From: Aureobasidium sp. EXF-3400
Taxonomy: Eukaryota; Ascomycota; Dothideomycetes; Dothideales; Saccotheciaceae
DNA length: 64,000 bases
NCBI GenBank assembly: GCA_024195585.1
Contig: SWBL01000135.1
Span: 1 to 64,000, forward strand
Direction of reading: 5' to 3'
In this document: positions 30,455 to 41,667 of the stretch, piece by piece
Numbering within the stretch: position 1 is the stretch's first letter
Layout: every line of letters starts with the position of its first letter
The notes under the pieces: generated by a model
The model's database searches: none
The model's input: only the letters and a program-made list of their open reading frames with translations
What the model was told of the DNA's origin: nothing
Made by a program: the position numbers and the translations under genes

Positions 30455-33379
30455 ATGTCTTCTTATAAACGACGCAAGCTAGATGACCATGGAGACGCTG
30501 AAGACGACGGCCACTTCGCCATAAGACCCTCAAAGCACAACTCTTCTCAACAACGAGATGGTCCGCGCAATGGACACTCGCAAGGCGCAAAGCCGCGCCA
30601 ACAAGAATTTGATGGCCCCGAACCTGGTGTAGATGCTCAGGACCAAACTGCTCTGGATCGCGACTGGTACCTAGGCGATGAAGGCGGTGCGACGCTCGGC
30701 GACGATTCACATAACCCATTCGGAGATGACGCCACGTGGGAGGTCCAGCAACGTGAGGCTGCTCTGCTGGAGAAGAAGATGGCTGTACGAGCTCGCGGAA
30801 ACCCACGCGCCATGCAAAGACAGCGCGAGAATGACGCCTGGGAGACCAATCGTATGCTCACCTCTGGTGTTGCACAACGAAGAGAGCTGGACACTGGTTT
30901 CGAGGACGACGAGGACGGCACTAGAGTTCACTTACTGGTCCACGACCTAAAGCCACCATTCCTGGACGGCAAGACTGTCTTCACGAAGCAATTAGAACCA
31001 GTCTCAGCCGTCAGAGACCCTCAGAGCGACATGGCCGTATTCAGTCGCAAGGGCAGTAAAGTGGTAGGCGAACGACGTCAGCAAAAAGAACGAGCAAAGG
31101 CCGCTCAGGAAGCCACTAAAGTCGCTGGAACTGCTCTGGGCAACGTCATGGGTGTCAAGGAGGAGGACACCGATAGTGCTGCTCCCGAACCTGCTGGCCA
31201 GGAAGAAAAAGGGGGCAGTAAGTTCGCGGACCACATGAAGAAACAGAGCGAGGGCCAAAGTGCCTTCAGCAGAAGCAAAACACTCAAGGAGCAGCGCGAG
31301 TACCTACCTGCGTTTGCTGTACGAGAAGAATTGCTTCGTGTCATTCGTGACAATCAAGTCATCATTGTTGTTGGTCAGACCGGCTCTGGAAAGACAACTC
31401 AACTGACGCAATTCTTGTACGAAGATGGCTACGCGAAACATGGCTTGATTGGTTGCACCCAGCCCCGTCGTGTCGCCGCCATGAGTGTAGCCAAGCGCGT
31501 TGCTGAAGAAATGGAGGTCAAACTGGGTGGCTTAGTTGGTTATGCTATCCGTTTCGAGGACTGTACCAGCAAGGAAACGTCCATCAAGTACATGACAGAT
31601 GGTGTACTGTTGCGCGAGTCTCTTGTGGAAGCTGATCTCGACAAGTACTCGTGTATTATCATGGACGAGGCCCACGAGAGAGCGTTGAACACCGATGTTC
31701 TGATGGGCCTGATCAAAAAAGTGCTTGCTCGCAGGCGGGATCTAAAGCTGATTGTCACATCGGCCACAATGAACGCTGATCGCTTTTCGCGATTTTATGG
31801 CGGTGCCCCTGAGTTTTTCATTCCCGGACGTACCTTCCCAGTCGACATTCAATACTCAAGAAGTCCCTGTGAGGATTACGTGGATAGTGCTGTGAGGCAG
31901 GTCCTCGCCATCCACGTTTCCCAGGGCCCTGGAGATATTCTGGTTTTCATGACTGGTCAGGAAGACATTGAATGCACATGCGAGCTGATTGACGAACGCC
32001 TGAAACAACTCAACGACCCGCCGAAATTATCCATCCTTCCAATCTACAGTCAGATGCCTGCTGATCTGCAAGCAAAGATTTTCGATCGCGCAGCTCCAGG
32101 TGTTCGCAAGGTCATTGTTGCCACCAATATCGCTGAAACGTCACTGACTGTCGACGGTATCATGTATGTTGTCGACTCCGGATTCAGTAAGCTCAAGGTT
32201 TACAACCCTCGTATGGGCATGGATACTCTACAGATCACACCCATCTCTCAAGCCAATGCATCGCAACGTGCAGGTCGTGCTGGACGAACAGGTCCAGGAA
32301 AGGCTTTCCATCTGTACACTGAACGCGCATTCCGCGATGAGTTCTACATTCAAACCATTCCTGAGATTCAGCGTACCAATCTGGCCAACACTGTTCTCCT
32401 CTTGAAGTCGCTCGGCGTTAGGGATCTACTGGACTTCGACTTTATGGATCCTCCTCCACAGGAAACAATCTCAACTTCTCTGTTCGATCTGTGGGCGCTA
32501 GGTGCCTTGGACAACCTGGGTGACCTTACAGAGCTTGGACGACAGATGACCTCTTTCCCCATGGATCCCTCGATGGCCAAGCTCGTCATAACCTCATGTG
32601 AGTACGGCTGTAGCGAAGAGATCTTGACGATTGTATCAATGCTTTCGGTACCATCCGTCTTCTACCGTCCAAAAGAGCGCATGGAAGAGGCAGACGCCGC
32701 ACGTGAAAAGTTCTTCGATTCATCTTCCGACCACTTGACGCTGTTGCATGTATATCAACAGTGGTCTGCCAATGGAAGACGCGACGGATGGTGTGTGACA
32801 CATTTCCTGCACCCAAAGGCTTTGCGAAGAGCCGAGGAGATTCGCAACCAGATCCGTGATATTATGGTCAGCAACAAGATGGAGCTTGTAAGCTGCGGCT
32901 ACGACATGGAAATTGTGCGACTCTGTATCTGCTCGGGCTACTACCATCAAGCTGCAAAGCGCAAGGGTTTGGGTGAGTACCTCAACTTGCGCACCTCTGT
33001 ATCGATGCAGCTACATCCTACGTCGGCGCTATACAACTCTGGCGATCCACCGGACTATGTCGTATACCACGAACTTATCCTTACCTCCAAGGAATACATG
33101 TCGTGCGTGACTGCTGTCGATGCTACCTGGTTGGCCGATCTAGGAGCGGTATTCTACTCGGTCAAGCAAAAAGGCTACAACACCAAGCTCAAACGCACCA
33201 CCGAGCTAGAATTCAACAAGAAGGTAGAAATTGAGCAGCAAATGGCTGTCGACAGAGAGAAAGCAGCGGCTAGAGCGAAGGAAGAGGAAGAAAAGAAAAC
33301 ACGGAAACCCACCGTCAAAAAGGTCAGCGCTGTTGGCGCAGTCAGAAAGCCCATTGTACCCAAGCGCAGGGGCTTCTAG
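30455..33379 (+). CDS. PRP16: DEAH-box splicing ATPase Prp16
   Basis: A single 974-residue exon, unusually intron-free for a long fungal gene. Prp16 (DHX38) remodels the spliceosome after the first transesterification step. The N-terminal extension contains the Prp16-specific block [20 protein letters not shown] and [14 protein letters not shown]. Helicase motifs in order: [10 protein letters not shown] (I, about residue 306), [10 protein letters not shown] (Ia), DEAH (II, about 403), SAT (III, about 434), [14 protein letters not shown] (V) and [12 protein letters not shown] (VI, about 603). The winged-helix, HA2 and OB-fold domains follow ([32 protein letters not shown]). It ends in a basic [10 protein letters not shown]. 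The first in-frame ATG is used; an upstream extension has no ATG. Confidence 0.96.
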   Translation: MSSYKRRKLDDHGDAEDDGHFAIRPSKHNSSQQRDGPRNGHSQGAKPRQQEFDGPEPGVDAQDQTALDRDWYLGDEGGATLGDDSHNPFGDDATWEVQQREAALLEKKMAVRARGNPRAMQRQRENDAWETNRMLTSGVAQRRELDTGFEDDEDGTRVHLLVHDLKPPFLDGKTVFTKQLEPVSAVRDPQSDMAVFSRKGSKVVGERRQQKERAKAAQEATKVAGTALGNVMGVKEEDTDSAAPEPAGQEEKGGSKFADHMKKQSEGQSAFSRSKTLKEQREYLPAFAVREELLRVIRDNQVIIVVGQTGSGKTTQLTQFLYEDGYAKHGLIGCTQPRRVAAMSVAKRVAEEMEVKLGGLVGYAIRFEDCTSKETSIKYMTDGVLLRESLVEADLDKYSCIIMDEAHERALNTDVLMGLIKKVLARRRDLKLIVTSATMNADRFSRFYGGAPEFFIPGRTFPVDIQYSRSPCEDYVDSAVRQVLAIHVSQGPGDILVFMTGQEDIECTCELIDERLKQLNDPPKLSILPIYSQMPADLQAKIFDRAAPGVRKVIVATNIAETSLTVDGIMYVVDSGFSKLKVYNPRMGMDTLQITPISQANASQRAGRAGRTGPGKAFHLYTERAFRDEFYIQTIPEIQRTNLANTVLLLKSLGVRDLLDFDFMDPPPQETISTSLFDLWALGALDNLGDLTELGRQMTSFPMDPSMAKLVITSCEYGCSEEILTIVSMLSVPSVFYRPKERMEEADAAREKFFDSSSDHLTLLHVYQQWSANGRRDGWCVTHFLHPKALRRAEEIRNQIRDIMVSNKMELVSCGYDMEIVRLCICSGYYHQAAKRKGLGEYLNLRTSVSMQLHPTSALYNSGDPPDYVVYHELILTSKEYMSCVTAVDATWLADLGAVFYSVKQKGYNTKLKRTTELEFNKKVEIEQQMAVDREKAAARAKEEEEKKTRKPTVKKVSAVGAVRKPIVPKRRGF

Positions 33380-34145
33380 GATAGTTGTAGTATAGTGAGC
33401 GGCTCCCTGCGCGGGCGCTTCGAATAGTCAGAAAGGGAACGTGCATCCATATGTGCTATTTCAAGCGCAATCCAAGTGAGGCGCGCGCCTAGACTATATT
33501 ATTTCCTGTTGGTGATTGCCTTGCCTAATGTGATAGTTCTTTCAACACCAATATGTTGTCATCAGCGTGACGAAAGAGCGACGGAACCACGGTGAAAATA
33601 TGCAAATACGTTGTTTATCAAGGTGGTTGGCAAAGCAATATAAATTCATATACCAGCCAGCCATGCGGCTTGCTCGCGGAAAAAGGCACAGCCACCTGGC
33701 GGGTTGACAGAGGGAAAACAATGGAAAGTTTGAAAGCCAGCGCGTGGCGCCGCAGACATACGTAACGGTCGTAAATACTCCTCTGATCGATTCTTGTTTG
33801 CTCTCTTGCATCTTCCATCTCTCCTTCCTTACCTCTTGGGAATTATCTATCTTACGCCGAATAACCCCTTTCACGTTTTCCTCAAGGCAACCTTTCGTGT
33901 GACTCGCCGGCACAGCCCCTGCGCTTACTATACGACGAAACGCTCCTGCTTTAACACTTACTATCTCGACTCCGCAATCCCGAACTGTCAACCTTCAAGT
34001 GCTGTCGAGGCAAAATCCCGGGGCAAACGCAGCATCTCGAACAACAAGGCAACATATCGAGCATTTGTTTCAGAAGCATCTTCCACGCTCGCTATAATAA
34101 CTGGATCTTACGCCAACATCGTTCGCTTGATTCGCGGCCTTCCCT
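33380..34145. other. Intergenic region before the Rcr-like gene
   Basis: 766 bases: PRP16 3' flank, then CT-rich leader sequence from about 33790 (CTCTCTTGCATCTTCC). Minus-strand frames here lack family resemblance. No gene is seen. Confidence 0.5.
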
Positions 34146-34753
34146 ATGGCACCTCCGCAGTTGCTTTCCAAGCGCGCCTGTAGCGATTTCGACGGTCCCT
34201 ACTGTTCAGACGACTCGGATTGGTGGTGGAGCAGTGTATGTTTTCCGCAAATGATTACAGAATTAAAAGGACACGGACTGACAACATTCACGCACAGGAC
34301 GGTTATGGAGTCCGCTATGCCATCATCGCTCTAATCTTCATCGCCATCGCCATCTTGCTCTTCGGTGCCTACTTCCACGCTCAACGCAGAATACGCAAGG
34401 GTCTTCCACCTCTGGCCTACCACCGCTGGCTCATCTCTCGTCGCCGCTACAGAGCTACTCCTTTCGCTCAGAACAACTACGCATACTACCAGCAACACGA
34501 CCCTGCATACCCGCCACAGCAAGGATACCCGATGCAGAACATGGGCAACCATGGTGCTGCTGAGTTCCAGCCACCGCCACCTGCTTATGGCAACTGGGAA
34601 GCACCACCAGTGTACCAGCCTCCTCAGGGTGCAAGCAAGGTTGCTGCTAACCAGAATGCGCAACCCATGGCAAGAAACGATGCTGCCGGAGAGGGAAGCA
34701 GTGCTTCGTTGCCGCTGAACAACAACAATAACAACAACCATCATACTCAGTAA
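34146..34753 (+). CDS. Rcr1/Rcr2-like membrane protein
   Basis: Exons are 34146-34235 and 34298-34753, about 181 residues; the intron is phase 0 (GTATGT...CACAG). The Rcr family (resistance to Congo red) comprises small ER/endosomal membrane proteins that influence chitin deposition and transporter trafficking. A short Cys-containing luminal N-terminus (ACSDFDGPYCSDD) precedes one membrane span (YAIIALIFIAIAILLFGAYF), a positive stop (HAQRRIRKGLPP), then a YHRWLISRRR segment. A Pro/Tyr/Gln-rich cytosolic tail contains PPPPAY, a PY-type motif that recruits Rsp5-family ubiquitin ligases. An Asn run (AAC repeat) lies near the C-terminus. Confidence 0.82.
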
Positions 34754-35085
34754 AGAGCTAGCAGCTCACGATTGCTTGACTTCGACTTGATACGAAAGAG
34801 ATACCCGGCTTCCCTTTTTTCCTTTGATCCTTCTCCTGTTCTTTCCTCTGCTCTTTTCTACAGCGACATTCTGGCAGAGCTTTTGGCGTTTATTATGCTC
34901 GGCATGGTGATGGGGGCGTTCCTTGTTGCATTGGGTTATCCGTTTCCAGGATCGCGTTTTGAAAGTATACTCATAGTTGTATCCACGAATTGAAGAGAAG
35001 CATAACGCAAAATGAGACAAAGCAAAACCAAAATATGCGTTTCATCATAATCATTAAACCTCTATTTCCCTGCTCGTTCGTATTC
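34754..35085. other. Convergent 3' flanks of the Rcr-like gene and CIA2
   Basis: 332 bases, T-rich on the plus strand near 34812-34850. No coding feature is supported; a plus-strand frame at 34772-34993 is hydrophobic only because of T-richness. Confidence 0.5.
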
Positions 35086-35700
35086 CTACTCGCAAGTGCT
35101 CAACATCTTCTTGATCACACCAACCAAAGTGCCATTCTCCATGGCAGCGGCAACTCTCTCCTTGTCACCCAACTGCTTATTCGTAGCTTCATCGCTAGCA
35201 TGTGTACCCTCCTTGATTCTTACATCAACTCTGAACCTCGGCGGCAGCGATTGCTCCAATCTCACACGCACACCCAATCCAATAACCGTAGCCAACGAAC
35301 AATGAGTAATCGTCGGCGTAACCAAAACCCTCACAGTCGAGATTTTGGAGGTGGGTGATGCAGGAGGCAAGATGAAGATATCAGGCAATGATACCACGGC
35401 TAGCGAGCCTAGAGATAGCGGATGTTCTGGGTCTGAGATTGTGCTTATCAAGTCGAAGATTTCTTGCTCGTCGATTTCCTCGCGTAGGTCGTCGTCCGAG
35501 ATGTCATCGTCGGAAGAGTTTGAGGGAATGGGAGCGGCGAAGGAGGAGCCAGAGGTTAGGTTGTCGTAGTGTGGGTAGGAGGGGATGAGGCCGTCGAAGA
35601 GGCTGTTGCTGGCACTGGTGGTTTGGTTTAAAGAGGCGCCGCGGCGGGAGGGCAGGTCGGCTGGGTTGAGGATGGCGGGGTTTGCGTTGTCCTTGTCCAT
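35086..35700 (-). CDS. CIA2: Cytosolic iron-sulfur assembly factor Cia2 (MIP18 family)
   Basis: A single 204-residue exon. Cia2 (FAM96/MIP18) is part of the CIA targeting complex that inserts Fe-S clusters into nuclear and cytosolic apoproteins. The N-terminus is Ser/Asp-rich and disordered as in yeast. The MIP18 domain begins at REEIDEQEIFDLISTISDPEHPLSLGSL, and the conserved reactive Cys sits in TPTITHCSLATVIG (Cys134). It continues through RVDVRIKEGTHASDEATNKQL and ends MENGTLVGVIKKML. Upstream in-frame codons to 35811 contain no better start. It is divergent from the zinc-ribbon gene with 287 bases between starts. Confidence 0.94.
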   Translation of the reverse strand: MDKDNANPAILNPADLPSRRGASLNQTTSASNSLFDGLIPSYPHYDNLTSGSSFAAPIPSNSSDDDISDDDLREEIDEQEIFDLISTISDPEHPLSLGSLAVVSLPDIFILPPASPTSKISTVRVLVTPTITHCSLATVIGLGVRVRLEQSLPPRFRVDVRIKEGTHASDEATNKQLGDKERVAAAMENGTLVGVIKKMLSTCE

Positions 35701-35987
35701 TGTTGTGGTGTGGATTTGTCTTTTGTGTTTGGTTGCTGGATGTTTGAGATGCTGGTGGGATGCGATTGCAGGTGAATGATGAGCGGGTTGTGACACTTTG
35801 TGGCGGGGCAAGTGGGAAAGCCAGATTTGAAAAAAAGGAAGGAATATTGGAGATTAATTGTGACGCCTTCCCTGCTGACTTACAGCACGTGTTTTGATTC
35901 GTCCTTTTATCTTCACCTCGTCCTTTCCTTCTCATTCCTATCAACGAGCCATATATTCTTCATCTCTAGATACACTCCTCCTCGTCC
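35701..35987. promoter_or_regulatory. Shared divergent promoter, CIA2 / zinc-ribbon orphan
   Basis: 287 bases between divergent ATGs. A reverse-strand CT-rich tract lies next to CIA2 and a CT-rich leader (CTTCACCTCGTCCTTTCCTT) next to the plus-strand gene. No TATA box is recognised. Confidence 0.55.
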
Positions 35988-36815
35988 ATGTTCTTGTTGT
36001 TGTCGAGAACGTTTGTCATTCCCAGATTCGGTACTCCTAAACCGACAGTATGGCGCTTCTTCTCGCAAGGCCACACGAGATATACAGCGCCTCTTCAGGA
36101 AGATCCGGAAGCACGAAGGAAGAGATTGGACAGGAATAATGAACGCAAGCGCCAGAGATATTCCAATGACCCAGAATATCGTGAGAGGGAACTCGCAAGA
36201 CACCCGATCCACGATCCCATGCGCCGCAACCAAATGAAGCAATACATGAGACTAGCCCACAAAAACTGGCGTGCTCAGAATCCCGAAGCCTACAAAAAAT
36301 CAAGAGAGAAAGGCCTTGTGACAGATGTTCGTCGATACGCCAATAATCCCAGATTCCCCTTCCTCAAATGCCTTAGTCATCTGGCGCGCCATGCTTGGTT
36401 CCGGGAGGAACTACCCTGGAAAGCCCACAAACCTGTGCTATATGAAGAAAAGGTTCCTAAACAATGTGCTGGTTGTGACCGCAAGCACCGGGATGGGGGC
36501 TTGAAGTTGTGGTACGTACATCAAGGAAACGACATGCGATACGATGCTGCCAGATATGGAAAAAGTTCTGCAACATCACCAGGAATGACAATGAGCTGAC
36601 CGTGTCTCAGGTGGGAGTTGCGCAAGGACGACACCCAAGAAGAGGCAGATGAATATCTCTGTAACACTTGCTATGTGCCCAAAGAAAACTGGCAAGACGC
36701 TTTGCCGCGAGGATACGAGGATGTGAAAAACTTGAGGGAGATAAAAATCCGCAAGAGGATGCTTGATGGCAGCATCCATGGTAGTCGTTCTATGGGAAAC
36801 ACCAAAAGCAAATAA
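35988..36815 (+). CDS. Hypothetical protein with a C-terminal four-Cys zinc-ribbon-like motif
   Basis: Exons are 35988-36511 and 36611-36815, about 242 residues; the intron splits a Trp codon (TG|G). The first 30 residues (hydrophobic then basic, FLLLSRTFVIPRFGTPKPTVWRFFSQ) look like a mitochondrial presequence. A highly charged Arg/Lys/Glu-rich middle (DRNNERKRQRYSNDPEYRERE) follows. Near the C-terminus the pairs CAGC (about residues 160-163) and CNTC (about 192-195) could bind one zinc ion. I do not recognise the family. A mitochondrial nucleic-acid-binding or ribosome-associated role would fit but is only inference. The gene ends 29 bases before the end of the convergent SWIM-finger gene. 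Confidence 0.78.
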
Positions 36816-36844
36816 GCATCCATACATTGTCAACTCCAACCTCA

Positions 36845-38211
36845 TCAGTCGAGCCCAACAGTCTCCTCCAGCAACTCGATATATTTTGCCGGACAAGGCT
36901 CTTCTCCCTCCCTCAATCGATCCGCCAACTTCTCGACCCTTGCCCGGATTATCTCACTGTACCGAACTTCTTCACTGAGCTCCTCAAGAACGTCGAGAAC
37001 AAAGATGTTCTGATACCTGGGGTCAATCATCTTATGCAACAAGCTTCTATCCTGAAGCTCAAGGCCAGAATACTGCGGGATGGTCACAACAGCATTTGTC
37101 TGAATGTCTCCAGCATATTGGACCAATTGCTCCAGGGTATACAGCAAGATGCCAGCGATCCTGGCTTGCATAGTTGCAGCCATGTTCGTGGGACCGTGGC
37201 TTACGACGAACGTGTGCAAGTGGCCGATTTCGCTGTGGAGAGCTATAGAAGTGGCTTCAAGGTTGCTATCCTCAGGCGTACGCATTGCAATCCAGTATCC
37301 ATAGTCAAAGAAGATGCGCTCGATGCGGCTGTGGATCTTGGTGAGATGCAAAAGGTCTCGCGAGGCTTGAGGGACTGCTGCACCCAGAGCGATGAGCAAG
37401 AATGGCTGAGACTTGACCTGCTTGATCATTTCGTTCTTGTATCGCGCAAAGAGTGCTCTGCGATAGTGTCAGAGGACAGACAAGTAAATGTGGTAGAGGG
37501 GAGACTTACTGCGACTCCTGCTGCAACATCTCAAAGTTATCCTGCCCGTGTTGCTTGGAAAGCACGCCACAAGGCTCAAAGGTCGACAGGATATGCGTGG
37601 CCGTCTCTTCAACCTCTCTGGTATCTTGTGGATCCATGGGATCTTGCTTCCACCAGCCTCCACGCCGAGCAAGTCTTCCAAGATCCCTGTCCTCCAAAAA
37701 CTTGTGAAATGGCCATGGTTTCTGTTCGTCAGCCCGCTGGACTGCCTGGCCATCCTTTGAGATTTGATATTGGAAGTGAGCTCGAGCTTGCTCGGGAACA
37801 ACAGTGCTCAAGATCTGATCGTTCACCCACCAAATGTGTCGGCAGGCGCGACCATCCATGTCTGAACACGATGAGCAAATTGGAGCTCCTTCTTCAGGAA
37901 CGGTAACACGGATTCGCTCTTGGAGTTCGAAGTGAAAGTCTTCGTCACGCTCGTAGCAGCGGATCATAGACATTCTGTCATTGCGAAGACCTTCTACAGC
38001 GAGTTTCTGGGAGATTGGGCTCATTTCTCCGACCTCGTATGCTAGTCCTGTTCTTACTGCAGTCACTATGCGACTGTGTCTTGTCAGTAAATTGTTTTGT
38101 TAGACACGAGAGACCACTCTGAGATCATGCTTACGATGGAACTGGCTGAGGGGCAGCCTCCTGGGTTTGAGGAGCATCCTCTTGAGTTTGAGGAGCGTTT
38201 GACGTAGTCAT
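36845..38211 (-). CDS. SWIM-type zinc-finger hypothetical protein
   Basis: The main exons are clear: 37457-36845 (last) and about 38052/38065-37510 (middle), joined by a GTAAGT...CGCAG intron that splits a Gln codon. The first exon is uncertain: ATG 38211 (a Gln/Pro-rich start) with a GTAAGC donor at 38134 needs the weak acceptor TAAG before 38052, while the better-looking acceptor TAG before 38065 needs another start (for example the ATG at 38177). The product is roughly 400 residues. The central ICSSCSDMDGRACRHIWW fits the Cys-x-Cys-like...Cys-x-His SWIM finger pattern found in DNA- or protein-binding modules. The C-terminal half is helical with no recognised domain. No function is assigned. 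A long antisense open frame covers it. Confidence 0.7.
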
Positions 38212-39759
38212 GTTGCTACGATCTCGAGGGCCGATGAGAAGATCGAGATGAAAGGCTGGAAAGTTCGAAGAAAAGTACGATGTTCTCCAGAAAGAACTGG
38301 AGTGGATGGTACTGTCCCCGGAGTGTCTTGGTTGTACAGAAAGAATACAAGGAAGAGGAAAGCAGCACCTATAAATCATCACCACAGACAACGGACATGA
38401 AGTCTTGATACCTGGAAGAAGGACGTTGCAACGGAGATTTTTCACCAACCACAACAGAACAACTCGCTGTTGGCTGAATAGCTTGATCAATCACTCCGGT
38501 GGTCTCTCCCTCTCCAGGCGAACGGTAGAGTTTACAGCATACAGCAAGATAGGAGTAAGCTCCATCGTTACCCATAAACAGCCAAGAGGGGCAGATTCGC
38601 TGTATTGGTTGTTGGGCGGGGTGGGTTAGCCTGGGATGTGTTGGACTTCGCAAAAGCTTGACGGAACAGCATGGACAGGTCGAGGGTACGGAAGGTAGTT
38701 CTCCCGGAGTAGGCAAAGAGTGTCCAAGGAGACATAGCCGGACATCTTCACAGGTACAGCCGTGCGGTCGGGCCACGCCTTGATTGACAAGGTAGGTGTG
38801 TATGCACAATCGTAGGGAGGCTGAACGCTATGCTGCAGGAGAGTGATGGCATGGCAGCATGCAAGATCAGTCACCTGAGCGCTGCATGTGGAAGGTAGCT
38901 CGATCGTTACTCGTGCCAATATGCAGAAGCAGAGATGCTGGCCACTTCCTAGCTTGTCAGCCGAAGAACTGCACAGCACACTGTACTCGATTGTTGCAAC
39001 GAGTGACAAACGTGGATAGATCGACAACGCAGGGGAGGCAATACATGGAAGAAAAATCGATAATACCTTGGTGGTGCAAAAAATTGGCAAGAGGCAGCAA
39101 CTAACTCGAAGTTTGGTACTCACAGGCATCACCGAAGCGCGATCACAACCAACGGCGGTGCGCGGATTGTGCCACCAACGATATATGCTGCTTGTCAAAA
39201 GTTTAAATGTAACCAAAGCGGAACGTAGATGTGAGAAATGTCGTATAAGCGCTGGTAGGTTAGCCGCCGGGTATAGAAACCACACTTACCTCACAAACGA
39301 AATCTTCGTCAGCTGGAGCAACACAGTGCGAACCAGGCCAGACCTGGCGGCTAGAATGGCACGGAGAAGCGATGAATGGCTCGCAATGTAGTGGTAGCTA
39401 AGGCTGTTAGTTGCATGTTTTCATCAAAGTATGAGCTCTCAACAGTTGGTAGACAACCTCGCACCCACGCCGATCAACCGAGCGACTTCATGACAGATCA
39501 GAAAAGGAAGTGAGGTCGGCGAACTGAGGGGTAGCAAGCGAGAGAGAATGTTGGCGGAAAAAGGTTGAGAAGCCATGATTTGGGCCGTGAAATTTCATGA
39601 GAAGAACCTAAGAAAGACGTAACGTGACAGCCGCGCATGTAATGGCGGCCTTTCAACTCCTGAGCGCCGTCCGCAATGCCAATGCCCTCCTTCGTGTTGT
39701 ACAGGGTACGTACGTACGCTTGTCGACCGCGGTCTGATTCGCACCTGTTTCGATATCGT
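38212..39759. other. Unassigned 1.5 kb with minus-strand splice signals
   Basis: No frame with an ATG and a family resemblance is found on either strand. The minus strand carries good donor words: GTAAGT at 39289, GTGAGTACC near 39120 and GTATCAAG near 38408, and acceptor-like CAG or AAG words between them. This could be a spliced leader of the SWIM-finger gene, a non-coding transcript, or a degraded gene. Confidence 0.35.
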
Positions 39760-40541
39760 CTAGTCCTGTCTACCCTTGAGCAGTCTCTTGGTGACCTTGT
39801 CCTTCTCGATGATGTATACGTGTGCTCCCCAACCTGAAAGGGCATCACGGTCGACGGCGTTGAGCAGAGCTTGTGAAATGGTTTCGAAGAGGTCCTCAGG
39901 GCCCTGGTATGTATGTCAGTATTCGAAGCTCTTGCAGGCGCGGAAATGACGACTCGTACAAGATCAGGTTCCCACAAGCCTTCGCAAGTACCGAACAGCT
40001 GGTCGCTGGCAGTTCCGCTAACGATGAAGTCCTTCGCAAAGTCGATACAGCCGATGCTGTCGAAACCGCAGATGAAGGGCTTTCCGGTGGTGTGGTTGAT
40101 GCCAGCAATAACGGGACTGATGAAGTATGGGCCGAAACGCTTCTCGTAGAGGGAAGATGAAACCAGGTTGGCCATTGTCTGGGGCGAGATTTGACGCTCC
40201 TCGCGCAGGCGGTACATGTTGACCTTGTAACGGAACAGCTCGCTAACAGTCTGGACATCGGTGGCGAGACCAGTCAAGCCAAGGTATACGTCGCCGTAGT
40301 TGAAGATCTTGGGGAAGTTGTTGGAAACAGTCAAGGCTTGGAGACCGAGGCGGAGATCGCAGGCGATGGCGACACAGTCCTTGCCGACCATGGCAACACA
40401 GGCACCGCCGTCTATCGAGCTTGTCAGTGAGAGAAGAGCGAGCGATCATCGAAATGCGACGGACTTATTGAGAAGGGGTTGGACTAGATGATGATTAGCT
40501 GATTGCAATCATGGTAGCAATGGTATGCGGGCACTCACCAT
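39760..40541 (-). CDS. PUP3: 20S proteasome subunit beta-3 (Pup3)
   Basis: Four coding exons: 40541-40539 (only ATG), 40483-40465 (19 bases), 40411-39960 and 39903-39760, giving 205 residues, the same length as yeast Pup3. It is a non-catalytic beta subunit of the 20S core. The spliced N-terminus reads [20 protein letters not shown], exactly the beta-3 pattern, which supports both tiny exons. Further hallmarks are [35 protein letters not shown] and, after the last intron, [21 protein letters not shown] and YIIEKDKV. The second donor is GTCCGT, far from consensus. It is divergent from MRPL25. Confidence 0.95.
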
Positions 40542-40870
40542 GGTTGTGACGAGAGGATTATATGAGGATCAGAAACGCGAGTAGTATCGAGATGAGAGGC
40601 CGACAAGGAAGGCGCGACCTGAAGAGTGACGAAGGCGTAAAAGCAGAGTTGAATGGGTAGTTGCAGTTGATGTTAGCTGTTAAGCTGTTGTAGCTGGGCA
40701 AGTACGAGCACTCGCAGCATACCGCCCGGGCTGCATGACGCCGACCACCGCCGCCTGGGAGCTTGCGGCCCCGGAGAACGGCAAATTCCGCGTAGATTCT
40801 CCAATTCCATGTCGAAACATCCAATCGCTCTTTCCGCGCCAACGAGGTTAGAAGACACGACACAATCACA
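40542..40870. promoter_or_regulatory. Shared divergent promoter, PUP3 / MRPL25
   Basis: 329 bases between divergent start codons. I looked for the yeast proteasome element GGTGGCAAA and did not find it. A GC-rich block (GCCGACCACCGCCGCCTGGG) lies near 40740. Confidence 0.55.
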
Positions 40871-41428
40871 ATGGTCACAATCAACCCAGAGCACTTGCGG
40901 CTCGCACAGTCGCTGCCCCCGCGACTCCTCAACTTCTTCAAGCGCTACCCCCCACCGGCTCTTACACAATCCACCGCCTCGACCACCATCGCCGCCAACA
41001 CTTCCTCGGCCGACGCAAACGAAAACACTCCCACCTCAATCTCAGAAGACGCCGTCGCTGAATCATCTCTACAACCCGAAAACCCTTTCATGCCATTTAA
41101 GAACCCCATCACCCAAAGGTGGCAGCCCGCCTCTTTCTCCCTCCGCAAGCAATCAGAAATCATCAAGCTCGCCATCAAGCACAACGTCGTCTCTTTGCTA
41201 CCATACACGCACAAACTGCCCGAAGAGGTTGCTCGTCGCCGCGCTGAACACGGTCTCCGCGTCAAGGGTACTGGTATTGGCCAGAAGGTCAAGGGAAAGA
41301 TGTGGGAGCGTACCCTCAAGGGCAGACTGGACAAGCGCGAGAAGGCTATGGTTGCTATGCCCGAGATGATCCGTCACTGGAAGGAGAGAGGTCACGGAAG
41401 AGGCTGGAAGAAGTGGCCCAAGAACTAG
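40871..41428 (+). CDS. MRPL25: Mitochondrial large-subunit ribosomal protein mL59 (MrpL25)
   Basis: A single 185-residue exon. mL59 is a fungal-specific component of the mitochondrial 54S ribosomal subunit. The family start PPRLLNFFKRYPP, the NPFMPFKNPITQRWQPASFSLRKQ segment (shown in part) and the helix EIIKLAIKHNVVSLLP are visible, followed by a basic C-terminal region (GLRVKGTGIGQKVKGKMWERTLKGR) ending GRGWKKWPKN. A Ser/Thr-rich insert follows the first helix. No classic cleavable presequence is evident, which is common for this protein. Confidence 0.88.
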   Translation: MVTINPEHLRLAQSLPPRLLNFFKRYPPPALTQSTASTTIAANTSSADANENTPTSISEDAVAESSLQPENPFMPFKNPITQRWQPASFSLRKQSEIIKLAIKHNVVSLLPYTHKLPEEVARRRAEHGLRVKGTGIGQKVKGKMWERTLKGRLDKREKAMVAMPEMIRHWKERGHGRGWKKWPKN

Positions 41429-41667
41429 GTCTGGACCTCTTGCTTTTTCGACATCAATCTGCACAAAATCGGCGTTATCATATGAGGGGGAATATCTGTA
41501 TCGGCATACCACGATTGTACATTACTTCAAAAACCAGACGGTCTGTTGGCCCTTTTTACACTTCCCATTGTCGACATTTTCACCACATTCATGTGCAGTG
41601 AGTTTGTCGGTTCGATATCGGATATTGTCATACGTTCATGTGCGAGCTAAGGAGCAAGGAGGTTGCT

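Noticed and set aside
36827..37906. 359-codon plus-strand frame antisense to the SWIM-finger gene
   Set aside because: Long, but the minus strand has a coherent spliced gene with a zinc-finger motif; the plus frame starts at a non-ATG codon and has no family resemblance.
38626..39285. 219-codon minus-strand frame in the unassigned 1.5 kb
   Set aside because: No ATG at the start, Cys/Ser/Leu-rich composition, no resemblance; more likely chance.
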